The notes beneath the pieces were generated by a model. It did not search any database and was not told where the DNA came from. It saw only the letters and a list, made by a program, of their open reading frames with translations. DNA of 64,000 bases from Dickeya zeae NCPPB 2538. GTDB lineage: Bacteria; Pseudomonadota; Gammaproteobacteria; Enterobacterales; Enterobacteriaceae. The stretch is taken from NCBI RefSeq assembly GCF_000406165.1, contig NZ_CM001977.1, positions 2,444,624 to 2,508,623 of the forward strand, written 5' to 3'. Shown here piece by piece: positions 33,188-42,041 of the stretch. How positions within the stretch are numbered: position 1 is the stretch's first letter; each line of letters opens with the position of its first letter. The position numbers and the translations under genes were made by a program.

Positions 33188-34816
33188 TTAGCGAGATGAC
33201 AGCGCCCCTAATGCCAGGGGTGATGACGGCAGCCTCTGGTTTGCGTGATACGAGTGGTCATCCTCTTCCGACAGGCTGAATACGGCGACGGCATCGGCCA
33301 GTTGCCCAGCCTGCTGCTCCAGCGAGGCAGCGGCCGATGCCGCCTCTTCCACCAGTGAGGCATTCTGCTGCGTCACGCTGTCCATTTCCGTCACGGCCTG
33401 ACCGATTTGCATGATGCCACGCTTTTGCTCTTCCGATGCCAAAGCAATATCCCGGATCAACGCATCCACACCCCTAATACCGCTGATGATATCGCCCATC
33501 GCCGCTCCCGCCTGCGCCAGTTGGACAGCTCCATCCTCCACACGCTGAACGGAATCGCTGATAAGCGCACTGATGTCTTTAGCCGCCTGAGCACTACGCT
33601 GCGCCAGATTACGCACTTCCCCCGCCACCACAGCAAACCCTCGGCCAGACTCACCAGCCCGAGCGGCTTCCACCGCCGCATTCAGCGCCAGGATATTGGT
33701 CTGAAAAGCGATACCGTTGATCAGGGTAATGATGTCGCTAATCTGACGAGAACTACTGGATATCCCTGCCATCATCGCTTCCAACGCTTTTCCAACCTCA
33801 CCGCCGGTAACGGCCCGTTTCGTCGCATCCTGTGCCAGTTGGCTGGCTTGTTTCAGGTTATCCGCGTTGTGGATAACGGTAGCGCTCAATTGTTCCATGC
33901 TGGCTGCGGTTTGCTGTAATGAAGCAGCCTGTTGCTCTGTCCGGCTGGCGAGTTCATCGTTACCGCTTTTGATCTCACTTGCCCCCACATGCAATGCCGC
34001 CGAGTTATCACGAATAACACTCACCGTGTCGCGCAGATTGCTTTGCATATGACGGACGTATGGGATCAGTTGTCCGATGCAATTGCGCCCGAACTCTTGC
34101 AACTCAACACCAAGACGCCCTTGCGTCAACGCACTCATGTGACGTTTGATGTCGCCTATCGGTTTAACCAGATAGTTAACCAAATAACGATCGCACAACA
34201 GCAACATCAGAACCCCCAACACCAGTGCCGCACTGAGTACATTTCGACTGATAGTCGCCAAATGGTTTGCTTTCTCTAATGAGTTATCAACCTGTATCGT
34301 TTCGCCGTACTGCGCCACATTGTTGCCAAATGCCAGCGCCAAAGCGGGATAAACATCCAGATAGTCATGTTGGTATTCGTCAAAACGCCCTGCCCGACTG
34401 GCATTGAGCATCGGAATCAGCGCCTGGGAAATCGCGTTTTCCCAGGAATCGGCGATTTTCCCCGCCAGTGTCGGGTTGATTCCATCCTGACTGGCGGCAC
34501 GAAACGTACTCAGCAGCGAACGGGTCGTATCGAGGTTACTCTGCACCTTTTGCAATAAAGCCTGAACCTGCGCCGTATCCCCGCGTTGTTGGAATAATGT
34601 ACTGCGATTAAGTAACGCGATTGACTGGGTAAAAGCCTCCCGACCATTAGCCAAAATAGTGTAGTTTTTTTTCTCAGTCTGATTTGTGTCCAATAATGAT
34701 TCAACTTTATTGAGCGATATGATCGTCGTAATCGCACTGCCTCCCCAAATTAAAGTAAATCCGGTGAGTATGATTAATAACATAGCCCTGATGGTGATAT
34801 TTCTTAAAATGCTCAT
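33188..34816 (-). CDS. Methyl-accepting chemotaxis protein 4 (no CheR pentapeptide)
   Basis: A 542-residue chemoreceptor with TM1 (AMLLIILTGFTLIWGGSAIT), a periplasmic helical sensor domain (about 35-185), TM2 (VLSAALVLGVLMLLLCDRYL), HAMP and the conserved tip (NILALNAAVEAARAGESGRGFAVVAGEVR). It ends LALGALSSR and lacks the WxxF-type pentapeptide of receptors 1-3. It should thus depend on neighbouring receptors for efficient methylation, as E. coli Trg and Tap do. Two adjacent ATGs are possible starts; the second (34816) has the better distance to GGA and fits the sister genes (MSILRN). Confidence 0.92.
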   Translation of the reverse strand: MSILRNITIRAMLLIILTGFTLIWGGSAITTIISLNKVESLLDTNQTEKKNYTILANGREAFTQSIALLNRSTLFQQRGDTAQVQALLQKVQSNLDTTRSLLSTFRAASQDGINPTLAGKIADSWENAISQALIPMLNASRAGRFDEYQHDYLDVYPALALAFGNNVAQYGETIQVDNSLEKANHLATISRNVLSAALVLGVLMLLLCDRYLVNYLVKPIGDIKRHMSALTQGRLGVELQEFGRNCIGQLIPYVRHMQSNLRDTVSVIRDNSAALHVGASEIKSGNDELASRTEQQAASLQQTAASMEQLSATVIHNADNLKQASQLAQDATKRAVTGGEVGKALEAMMAGISSSSRQISDIITLINGIAFQTNILALNAAVEAARAGESGRGFAVVAGEVRNLAQRSAQAAKDISALISDSVQRVEDGAVQLAQAGAAMGDIISGIRGVDALIRDIALASEEQKRGIMQIGQAVTEMDSVTQQNASLVEEAASAAASLEQQAGQLADAVAVFSLSEEDDHSYHANQRLPSSPLALGALSSR

Positions 34817-34939
34817 CATGATATCCAGATAATTATGTGTAGTTTGAATAATGCCCTATCCACAGCGCGGAAAAACGCGATGGCACGAATATGGATAAGG
34901 TAATTCCCTTGAATAATCCGGGTCGCATAAAACCGGTGA

Positions 34940-35214
34940 TTGCATGATTTCCCAGTCACTTACATGGGTAAGTAGCCAGGACTACATCATGCATCTGCGA
35001 CCTGAAATAGGGTGGGTATACCCAAAATAATTCGAGTTGCAGGACAACACGCTCGCGTGTTGAACAACGCTACGCGTTGGCCCTTTAGGGCAAGGCTCAT
35101 TAGAGCCTTGTAACGCGGCAAGAGAGTGAACCCCGATGAGCTTACTCAGGTAAGTGATTCGGGTGAACGAACGCCGCCAACACACCTGCAATTTGAAGTA
35201 TGACGGGTAATATA
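34940..35214. repeat. ERIC-like composite palindromic repeat
   Basis: The region 35017-35214 is bounded by imperfect terminal inverted repeats. The left end is TATACCCAAAATAATTCGAG and the right end, on the other strand, contains TTACCCGTCATACTTCAAAT. Inside are several short hairpins (AACACGC/GCGTGTT, GCCC/GGGC, AAGGCTC/GAGCCTT) and an ERIC-type core (GTGAACCCCGATGAGCTTAC then GTAAGTGATTCGGGTGAAC, near 35127-35168). A second ERIC-like fragment (CCCAGTCACTTAC...GTAAGT) lies at about 34947-34975. This is a non-coding, non-autonomous repeat of the enterobacterial ERIC/IRU kind. A 78-codon frame across it is not a gene. Confidence 0.75.
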
Positions 35215-35323
35215 GCAATCAATACTGACTGCCAATGCCGTCCATAGGATGTCATAAGAAATAAAGAGCGATAACCAGGCTCCATGCCAAAACCCGAATC
35301 TCATCTTATCCTCACTTTGCGAT

Positions 35324-35420
35324 AAAAAAAAAGCCGTCCTGTTACATTGCGGCTCATTTAAATGTCACAAAAAATAAATATGAGTGCCTGACATCGTTTA
35401 TTTACCCTCTCTATGTCAGG
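35324..35420 (-). ncRNA. Candidate minus-strand small RNA with intrinsic terminator
   Basis: On the minus strand an 8-bp stem-loop (arms 35413-35420 and 35387-35394) is followed by a second hairpin (AGCCG/CGGCT arms 35350-35354 and 35332-35336) that runs directly into nine T residues (35324-35332). No minus-strand gene ends here, so this terminator is otherwise unexplained. A short transcript starting somewhat above 35420 is a reasonable guess. No promoter was identified by eye. Confidence 0.35.
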
Positions 35421-35618
35421 GATATTAATCAGGTAATAACCTGCGTTATTAAAAATATGCCGAGCCCGCAGAATCTATTCCAATAAAACGATACGGTATG
35501 CGATGCCGTTTTTTATATCAGTAGACCAGCACGCACCCGGGTTGTCAGCAGCCTTCACAACCGCTACACTCAATAAAAATAAACAACTCAGTAAAACTTG
35601 TTCACAAAAAGAGAATAC

Positions 35619-36482
35619 ATGGACCTGACTCAACTGCGCATGTTCTGTCTGGTGGCGGAAACCGGCTCTCTGGTGCGAGCTGCCGCCCAGCTTGGACGCG
35701 TGCCGTCTAACCTCACCACCCGACTGCGCCAGCTGGAACAAGAGCTAGGTACCGATCTATTTATTCGTGAACGCCAGCGAGTCCGTCTTTCACCGGCAGG
35801 CCATAATTTTCTGTGTTATGCCCAACGTATTTTGTCACTCAGTGATGAAGCGCTAGCCATGGCACACACCAGTGAACCTGCCGGTCTGTTTGCGCTGGGA
35901 GCGGTAGAAAGCCTGCTTACCACAGCACTGCCTGAACTACTGGCGCTATACCATCGCCGTTACCCCCAGGTTCAGGTGTCGCTGCGTAGCGATACCTGCG
36001 GCGCATTGCTGGAAGCCGTGAATGCGGGTGAGCTGGCAACGGCGCTGGTCACCGGCCCTGTCACCCACGATGCCATCAACAGTTGCCGCATTTTTTCACA
36101 ACAGTTAGTGCTGATTACCGCGGCAGGCATTCCGCCCGTGTCCCAGGCCTCACAGGTCAAACACCTGCCTTTGCTGACGTTCTCCGCCGGGTGCGGCTAC
36201 CGGCAGCGACTGGAAGGCTGGTTTCGTGGGCAAGGCATCACCCCGATCACTATCGTAGAAATGCCATCGTATAGCGCGCTGCTGGCAGGCGTTGCAGCAG
36301 GAAGCGGCGTGGCGATGGTACCGATCGACGTTCTGAACGCCCTGCCTGCCGGGCAGCAGGTTCAACCGCATCAATTACCGGGCGATGTGGCGTCGGTCAC
36401 CACCTGGCTTATCTGGCGGCGGGATGCGTTTGGCCCCAGCGTCGAGGCACTGAAAAAACTGATGATTGAACTCGGCACCTGA
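35619..36482 (+). CDS. LysR-family transcriptional regulator
   Basis: A 287-residue LysR-type regulator. The N-terminal winged HTH is visible (MDLTQLRMFCLVAETGSLVRAAAQLGRVPSNLTTRLRQLEQELG). The C-terminal effector-binding domain follows from about residue 90. The ATG at 35619 has AAAAAGAGA upstream. It is 91 bases upstream of frmA in the same direction. Control of the formaldehyde genes is possible from position but not shown; LysR regulators often act on divergent genes, and none lies immediately upstream here. The specific subfamily was not recognised. Confidence 0.85.
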   Translation: MDLTQLRMFCLVAETGSLVRAAAQLGRVPSNLTTRLRQLEQELGTDLFIRERQRVRLSPAGHNFLCYAQRILSLSDEALAMAHTSEPAGLFALGAVESLLTTALPELLALYHRRYPQVQVSLRSDTCGALLEAVNAGELATALVTGPVTHDAINSCRIFSQQLVLITAAGIPPVSQASQVKHLPLLTFSAGCGYRQRLEGWFRGQGITPITIVEMPSYSALLAGVAAGSGVAMVPIDVLNALPAGQQVQPHQLPGDVASVTTWLIWRRDAFGPSVEALKKLMIELGT

Positions 36483-36533
36483 TGCCTCGCTGTCAACAGG
36501 CCGTATCAACTCGCGAATACCGAAAATTATCTC

Positions 36534-36550
36534 TATACCTCACTATACCT
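36534..36550 (+). promoter_or_regulatory. Direct repeat TATACCT in the frmA promoter region
   Basis: TATACCT occurs at 36534-36540 and 36544-36550, exactly 10 bp (one helical turn) apart, 24-40 bases upstream of the frmA ATG. It could be a regulator site or overlapping -10 elements. Confidence 0.35.
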
Positions 36551-36573
36551 GACTGCATAAAAGGAGCTTCACC

Positions 36574-37695
36574 ATGCAAATGATTAAAACCCGTGCCGCC
36601 ATCGCCTGGGGCCCTAACCAACCACTGTCAATCGAAGAAGTGGACCTGATGCCGCCACAGAAAGGCGAAGTGCTGGTGCGTATCCTCGCCAGCGGTGTCT
36701 GCCATACCGATGCCTACACGTTATCCGGCAAAGACCCGGAAGGCGTGTTCCCGGTGATCCTCGGTCATGAGGGTGCTGGCATCGTCGAAGCCGTGGGAGA
36801 AGGCGTGACCAGCGTCGCGGTCGGTGACCACGTCATCCCGCTTTATACCCCTGAGTGCGGGGAATGCAAATTCTGCCGCTCCGGTAAAACCAACCTGTGT
36901 CAGGCTATCCGCTCCACACAGGGTAAAGGCCTGATGCCAGACGGTACCCACCGTTTCTTTAAAGACGGCAAACCGATTTTCCACTACATGGGGACCTCAA
37001 CGTTTGCAGAACGTACCGTCGTGGCGGAAATCTCGGTGGCAAAAATCAGCAAAGACGCGCCACTGGAAGAAGTTTGTCTGTTAGGTTGCGGCGTCACCAC
37101 CGGGATGGGCGCGGTGACCAATACCGCTAAAGTGAAAGCCGGTGATACGGTAGCGGTATTTGGTCTCGGAGGCATCGGGTTATCTGCCATTATTGGCGCT
37201 AAAATGGCCGGAGCCGGTCGTATTATTGGTATCGATATCAACACCAGCAAATTTGAGCTGGCACGCAAGCTGGGCGCGACCGACCTCATCAACCCGAAAG
37301 ACTACGACAAGCCAATTCAGGAAGTGATTGTCGAGATGACCGACGGCGGCGTGGATTTCTCTTTCGAGTGTATCGGTAATGTCAATGTGATGCGTTCCGC
37401 ACTGGAGTGTTGTCACAAAGGCTGGGGGGAATCGGTGATTATCGGTGTGGCCGGTGCAGGCGAAGAGATCGCCACCCGCCCCTTCCAACTGGTGACCGGG
37501 CGTGTCTGGCGCGGCTCCGCATTTGGCGGCGTCAAAGGTCGCAGCCAACTGCCGGGGATCGTCCAGCGCTATCTGGATGGCGAGTTTCAGCTCAACGACT
37601 TTATCACTCATACCATGCCACTTGAGCAAATCAATGAGGCATTTGATCTGATGCACGAAGGCAAATCCATTCGTTCTGTGGTGCATTTCAACTGA
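36574..37695 (+). CDS. frmA: S-(hydroxymethyl)glutathione dehydrogenase (class III alcohol dehydrogenase)
   Basis: A 373-residue zinc-dependent, NAD-linked dehydrogenase that oxidises the formaldehyde-glutathione adduct to S-formylglutathione and can reduce S-nitrosoglutathione. Catalytic zinc ligands lie in SGVCHTDAYTLSG and LGHEGAGIV. The structural-zinc cysteines are in CGECKFCRSGKTNLC. The NAD fold shows GLGGIGLSAIIGAK. The start has a strong AAGGAG. The stop overlaps the next gene (TGATG), so frmA-frmB are translationally coupled and complete a two-step formaldehyde detoxification. Confidence 0.96.
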   Translation: MQMIKTRAAIAWGPNQPLSIEEVDLMPPQKGEVLVRILASGVCHTDAYTLSGKDPEGVFPVILGHEGAGIVEAVGEGVTSVAVGDHVIPLYTPECGECKFCRSGKTNLCQAIRSTQGKGLMPDGTHRFFKDGKPIFHYMGTSTFAERTVVAEISVAKISKDAPLEEVCLLGCGVTTGMGAVTNTAKVKAGDTVAVFGLGGIGLSAIIGAKMAGAGRIIGIDINTSKFELARKLGATDLINPKDYDKPIQEVIVEMTDGGVDFSFECIGNVNVMRSALECCHKGWGESVIIGVAGAGEEIATRPFQLVTGRVWRGSAFGGVKGRSQLPGIVQRYLDGEFQLNDFITHTMPLEQINEAFDLMHEGKSIRSVVHFN

Positions 37696-38561
37696 TGACG
37701 GAGAACCCACTCGCCATGACGACGTCACTGGAATTGCTGGAAGAACACCGGCTGTTCGGCGGCTGGCAACGGCGCTATCGCCATGCGTCCAGCACGCTGA
37801 ATTGTGACATGACCTTCAGCGTGTTTTATCCGCCTGTGGCAGGCGATACCCCGCCGCCCGTGTTGTACTGGCTGTCGGGGCTTACCTGCAACGACGAGAA
37901 CTTTACCACCAAGTCAGGTGCTCAGCGCTTCGCCGCCGAACTGGGACTGGTGTTGATTATGCCGGACACCAGCCCCCGCGGCGATGACGTACCAGACGAT
38001 GCGCAGTACGATCTGGGCAAAGGCGCAGGCTTTTACGTCAATGCGACCCAGGCGCCCTGGGATCGGCACTTCCGTATGTTCGACTATATCAGCGATGAAC
38101 TACCTGCATTGGTGCGTCAACACATCAGTGCCAGCGACCGGCTTTCCATTAGCGGCCATTCGATGGGTGGACACGGCGCACTGATGATGGCACTGCGCCA
38201 TCCCGGCCGGTTTCGTTCAGTGTCAGCCTTCGCCCCTATTGTCAATCCGACGCAGGTACCCTGGGGGCAAAAGGCTTTCAGCGCCTATCTGGGGGATGAC
38301 CCGCAGCATTGGTTGGACTATGACAGTTGCTACTTGCTCGCCCATAGCAGCTCGCCGCTACCGACGCTTATCGATCAAGGCGATGGTGACAGCTTCTTGC
38401 ACCTGCAGCTCCAGCCCGAGCAACTGGAAACGATCGCCACAGCCCGGCAGTGGCCGTTGACGCTGCGTATACAGCCAGATTACGACCATAGTTATTATTT
38501 CATCGCTAGTTTTATTGAAGATCATCTGCGTTTTCATGCAAAACACTTGCATGAAAACTAA
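37695..38561 (+). CDS. yeiG: S-formylglutathione hydrolase (YeiG/FrmB type)
   Basis: A 288-residue esterase-D-family serine hydrolase that releases formate and glutathione from S-formylglutathione, the second step after frmA. The nucleophile is in SGHSMGGHGALMMAL. The acid and His appear in LIDQGDGDSF and DYDHSYYFIASFIEDHLRFH. It is closest to E. coli YeiG, whose position between folE and lysP is conserved. The start may be 37695 (overlapping the frmA stop) or the ATG at 37716, which would give MTTSLELLEEH, nearer the E. coli N-terminus. Confidence 0.94.
   Translation: MTENPLAMTTSLELLEEHRLFGGWQRRYRHASSTLNCDMTFSVFYPPVAGDTPPPVLYWLSGLTCNDENFTTKSGAQRFAAELGLVLIMPDTSPRGDDVPDDAQYDLGKGAGFYVNATQAPWDRHFRMFDYISDELPALVRQHISASDRLSISGHSMGGHGALMMALRHPGRFRSVSAFAPIVNPTQVPWGQKAFSAYLGDDPQHWLDYDSCYLLAHSSSPLPTLIDQGDGDSFLHLQLQPEQLETIATARQWPLTLRIQPDYDHSYYFIASFIEDHLRFHAKHLHEN
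38531..38557 (+). terminator. Hairpin spanning the end of the S-formylglutathione hydrolase gene
   Basis: TTTTCATGCAA (38531-38541) and TTGCATGAAAA (38547-38557) form a perfect 11-bp stem with a 5-base loop in the last codons. It may stabilise or end the frm transcript. No long T-run follows. Confidence 0.5.
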
Positions 38562-38912
38562 ACGGAGTTGTTTAATAACATCACCTCACAGCACGGGACG
38601 GTCCATCATAGGCTGTCACGGTCTGTGTCGGTGTAGCATTTAACCTGTGAGATCGCCACTGATGATGGGAATCTGCCCTGACGGGCAATGATTGACGGCG
38701 GGATAGATTCCTGTAGCCGTGGCATCCTCGGCTACTGTGTGTTTGTCAGCGTGCGGATTAAAAAAGCCAGGGAAATGTTTATCTCATTCTTTGTCTGTTT
38801 TTATGGTGCGTACCGGCCCTCTGGAGGTCGGAACTGATCAAAACACCACAGCGTGTAACATTAACGTTGTATTCAACGTTGTATTGCAACCTCTAACAGG
38901 GAGTAATTTGTT
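38562..38912. other. Spacer before the KTSC-domain gene
   Basis: About 350 bases. Near the 3' end an 11-bp sequence (AACGTTGTATT) is repeated in tandem at about 38864-38886, just upstream of the Shine-Dalgarno of the next gene. Nothing else is recognised. Confidence 0.45.
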
Positions 38913-39125
38913 TTGGAACGCAAGCGAGTATCTTCCACCGAGCTGTTTGCCGTGGGGTACGATTCGGAAAACCGCATATTAGAAGTAGAATTACTAAACG
39001 GTAGTCTGTATCAGTACAAAAACGTGGCACTGATGATTTATGAAGAGCTGATGGCATCTAATGCCAAAGCACGCTACTACGCACGTTACATCAGAAACTC
39101 CTTTCCGTATGACAAGCTGCAGTAA
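38913..39125 (+). CDS. KTSC domain-containing protein
   Basis: A 70-residue protein consisting of a single KTSC domain, a short beta-rich module of unknown function. Typical residues are VSSTELFAVGYDSENRILEVELLNGSLYQYKNV and YEELMASNAKARYYARYIR. The start codon is most likely TTG (38913-38915) with GGGAG nine bases upstream; no ATG lies in frame ahead of the conserved part. It is a single-gene unit ended by a strong terminator. Family recognition is good, function is not known. Confidence 0.85.
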   Translation: MERKRVSSTELFAVGYDSENRILEVELLNGSLYQYKNVALMIYEELMASNAKARYYARYIRNSFPYDKLQ

Positions 39126-39144
39126 CCCTGCCCGATACCACACC

Positions 39145-39179
39145 AACGGGGCGGTGTTGTAAACCGCCCCGTTGTTTTA
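39145..39179 (+). terminator. Intrinsic terminator of the KTSC gene
   Basis: AACGGGGCGGT (39145-39155) pairs over 11 bp with ACCGCCCCGTT (39163-39173), loop 7 bases, followed by GTTTTAT. It also lies just beyond the end of hcxA on the other strand. Confidence 0.88.
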
Positions 39180-40268
39180 TCACACGCCCGTCTGTTCTAC
39201 CGACCGAAACGCCGCCAGCAGCGTTCCAGTGTCTATCGCACCGGGCAAATAATGAATGGATTCGCCTGCCTGCAACGTTCGTGCGATCACCGCCTCAATT
39301 GATGCGGTATCGTCAATATCTACCCCCAACTCAGCCAGCGACACCGGCAACCCGAATACCTGGAATGCCGTTTTCAACTGGCGCAACGTATCAGACTGCC
39401 CTAACAACGCGCATTGCACCAAAATACCGTATGCCACCTTGGTCCCATGCAGAAACGGCTCTGTTTGTGGTAATACCGTCAGCCCATTGTGCACCGCATG
39501 CGCCGCCGCCACTCGGGTATAACGCTCACCCAGCCCCCCAACCATGCCGCCACCGGCAATAATCGCGTCAATCACATCCAGAAAATCCTGATTCAACGTG
39601 GCAGTATCCACCGCCTTCAGTGCGGATTCACTCTGGCGCAGCAGCACATCACGGATGTCCTGCGCGGTTTGTAACCCAAGCCGCACTGTCAGTGATAACG
39701 CCTGTGGCTCGGGGCTTAGCACCACCGCTTCATACCATTTGGCCAACGTGTCACCAATACCTGCCAGCAGGTACGCCACCGGTGCCGCCAGCAGAATACG
39801 CGGCTCTACCAGCACCAAATGATTAGCATCAGTAAAAATTTCAAATCGCAGGGCCTGCCCGGCTTCGTTATACCAGACAGACAGCGGCGTCCAGGCGGCA
39901 CAAGTCGCCGCGATAGTCGGTATCGCCACCAGCGGCAAGCCCAGACGACGCGCCACCACCTTAGCGGTATCTAACACCGCCCCTCCCCCTACGCCAATCA
40001 CCACCGTGCGATCATCGCCCGCTGCCGCGATTAATCGTGCAACTTCATTTTCACTGCAATGCGCGAAAAAGCAGGCCGAGCGGGCCGTCGGCGCGGAAAA
40101 CGCCGCAGGTAAATAAGGTCGGGCTGCCGCCAGAGCACGTTCACCGTGAATCCAAAATGCGCGCGACAATATCTCGGGTGGATAAAACTCGCTCAGTTGG
40201 TCAATCGCCCCTGGAAAAGAAAAATAGTTGGCCGGTCCTACCTGGACGCGGATATCAGTTGTACTCAT
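39180..40268 (-). CDS. hcxA: Hydroxycarboxylate dehydrogenase HcxA (YbdH), iron-ADH family
   Basis: A 362-residue member of the glycerol-dehydrogenase-like group of iron-dependent alcohol dehydrogenases. It resembles E. coli YbdH, which reduces 2-oxo acids such as 2-oxoglutarate and 2-oxobutyrate with NADPH. Landmarks are VRVQVGPANYFSFPG-like (IRVQVGPANYFSFPG), GVGGGAVLDTAKVVARRLGLP, IPTIAATCAAWTPLSVWYN and HAVHNGLTVLPQTEPFLHGTKVAYG, which includes metal-binding histidines. GGAA precedes the ATG. It is away from the E. coli ybdH location, so context gives no further help. Confidence 0.88.
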   Translation of the reverse strand: MSTTDIRVQVGPANYFSFPGAIDQLSEFYPPEILSRAFWIHGERALAAARPYLPAAFSAPTARSACFFAHCSENEVARLIAAAGDDRTVVIGVGGGAVLDTAKVVARRLGLPLVAIPTIAATCAAWTPLSVWYNEAGQALRFEIFTDANHLVLVEPRILLAAPVAYLLAGIGDTLAKWYEAVVLSPEPQALSLTVRLGLQTAQDIRDVLLRQSESALKAVDTATLNQDFLDVIDAIIAGGGMVGGLGERYTRVAAAHAVHNGLTVLPQTEPFLHGTKVAYGILVQCALLGQSDTLRQLKTAFQVFGLPVSLAELGVDIDDTASIEAVIARTLQAGESIHYLPGAIDTGTLLAAFRSVEQTGV

Positions 40269-40529
40269 TACAGATACGTTCCTGTTCGACTAGTGAGGGG
40301 ATAAACCTCCGGTTTAACCGGAAACCCTGTGCGGAAACACCACATTGAAAACCATATTTAGGCATAACGGATCGCGGTGTTAATAACGTTTTTGCTTAAG
40401 TTATGCTTTTTCATTTCTGTCTTAAGACGTCTGGAGCGCCATTCAGGCATTCCATTCTGCGGTTAATGTGATATTTTTCAACGTCGACATCTCGTCATTA
40501 TCGCTATTAAGAACACGTTGTTGTCAATT

Positions 40530-42041
40530 ATGTCCATAAACCCGCGCTCGCGTCTGGAAATGCGCTACATTTCCATCTCTTTTGCCGGATTTCCGGCCCT
40601 CAGACAGGTGAATTTCACGCTGGAAGGCGGTTCTATCCATGCGTTGACTGGCGCTAACGGCGCGGGAAAATCCACACTGATGGCGATTCTTTCTGGTGCT
40701 TATGACCATTACAGTGGAGATATTCTGCTGGATGGCGAAAAAGTCGCAATTCATTCTCCGCGAGACGCCAAACGCCACGGTATTCATCTGGTGCAGCAAG
40801 AAGTGGATGCCGCACTGGTGCCAACGCTATCGGTCGCGGAGAACATTATGCTGGACCAGTTGGCGCAAAGCGGCCATGTACTCAACTGGCCTGCGCTCTA
40901 TCAGCAGGCAGAGGCGTTGTTGACACAGTTAGGGGTCAGCATTAACGTCCGCCAGCGACTGGAACGCTGCACACTGGCGGAAAAGCAGCAAATTCTGCTG
41001 GCACGAGCGCTCTCTCATCGTTGCCGCTTTTTAATTCTTGATGAACCCACCGCACCGCTTGATCAGGAAGAAAGCGCGCGTTTGTTTGCGGTGGTGCGTC
41101 GCCTGCAACAAGACGGTATCGGCATCGTCTTTATTTCACACCGCATTCATGAGTTGAGCGCGATTTGCGACACATTGACGGTACTGCGTGACGGGCAGTT
41201 CGTCAGTTGCAGTCCGATGCAAGGGCTCAGCGGTGAAGAAATTGTTGAACGCATGCTGGGCCATCAGTTGGATGATATTTTCCCGCCACGTCGCCAGCAG
41301 CATGACGGTCATGTGCTGTTGCAGGTAGACGGCCTGCACGATGACACACTGCTGTACAACATTTCACTGCGGCTACGCAAGGGAGAAATCCTTGGCATTG
41401 CCGGTCTTGCCGGTGCCGGCAAGACCGAGCTGTGCAAAGCGCTGTTTGGTGCAACCCGCAGTCGGGTTGACGCCGGGCACTATCTGGGCCAGCCCTGGCG
41501 CCCCACCTCACCGGCCGACGCGGTGCAGCAGGGGATTGCGCTGGTACCCGAAGAACGGCGCAAAGAAGGCATTTTTATTGACGATTCCGTCACCATGAAT
41601 CTCAGTATCAGCGACTGCGACAGTTTTTCCCGTTACGGGCTATTCGGGCACGGTCAGGCGCTGGCCTGGGCCCGGTCCCTGATCCAGCGGTTGACCATCC
41701 GCACCAGCGGGCCGCAACAGCGTTTGCGACGCCTGTCCGGCGGCAACCAGCAAAAGGTCGCTATCGGCAAATGGTTACGCAGCGACATGCAGGTGCTGAT
41801 TTTGGATGAGCCCACTAAAGGCGTGGACATCAAAGCTAAACAGGATTTATTCACCCTGATCGACTCCCTGGCCCGCCAGGGTAAAGGCGTGATTTATGCT
41901 TCCGGCGAGTTCTCCGAACTGGTGGGGCTGTGCGATCGCATTTGTGTACTGTGGGATGGACGCATCGTCGCTGAACTCGACGGTGCCGATGCCGACGAAG
42001 AAACGTTGTTACTTTATTCAACCGGAGGAACTCCCGCGTGA
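40530..42041 (+). CDS. Sugar ABC transporter ATP-binding protein (ribose/galactose type)
   Basis: A 503-residue double ATPase like RbsA/MglA, energising import of a monosaccharide or similar ligand. The first half has Walker A (GANGAGKST) and Walker B (FLILDEPTAPLD) but a degenerate signature (CTLAEKQQ). The second half has Walker A GLAGAGKTE, signature LSGGNQQK and Walker B LILDEPTKGVD. Degeneracy in one half is usual for this family. The start is uncertain: ATG 40530 is chosen, with TTG 40518 and ATG 40560 as alternatives. The stop overlaps the permease start. No periplasmic binding protein lies alongside. Confidence 0.9.
   Translation: MSINPRSRLEMRYISISFAGFPALRQVNFTLEGGSIHALTGANGAGKSTLMAILSGAYDHYSGDILLDGEKVAIHSPRDAKRHGIHLVQQEVDAALVPTLSVAENIMLDQLAQSGHVLNWPALYQQAEALLTQLGVSINVRQRLERCTLAEKQQILLARALSHRCRFLILDEPTAPLDQEESARLFAVVRRLQQDGIGIVFISHRIHELSAICDTLTVLRDGQFVSCSPMQGLSGEEIVERMLGHQLDDIFPPRRQQHDGHVLLQVDGLHDDTLLYNISLRLRKGEILGIAGLAGAGKTELCKALFGATRSRVDAGHYLGQPWRPTSPADAVQQGIALVPEERRKEGIFIDDSVTMNLSISDCDSFSRYGLFGHGQALAWARSLIQRLTIRTSGPQQRLRRLSGGNQQKVAIGKWLRSDMQVLILDEPTKGVDIKAKQDLFTLIDSLARQGKGVIYASGEFSELVGLCDRICVLWDGRIVAELDGADADEETLLLYSTGGTPA

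Noticed and set aside
34982..35218. 78-codon minus-strand frame
   Set aside because: It is produced by the ERIC-like repeat and does not represent a gene.
39145..39173. Considered as a REP element
   Set aside because: The GC-rich hairpin followed by GTTTTAT is fully explained as the intrinsic terminator of the KTSC gene.
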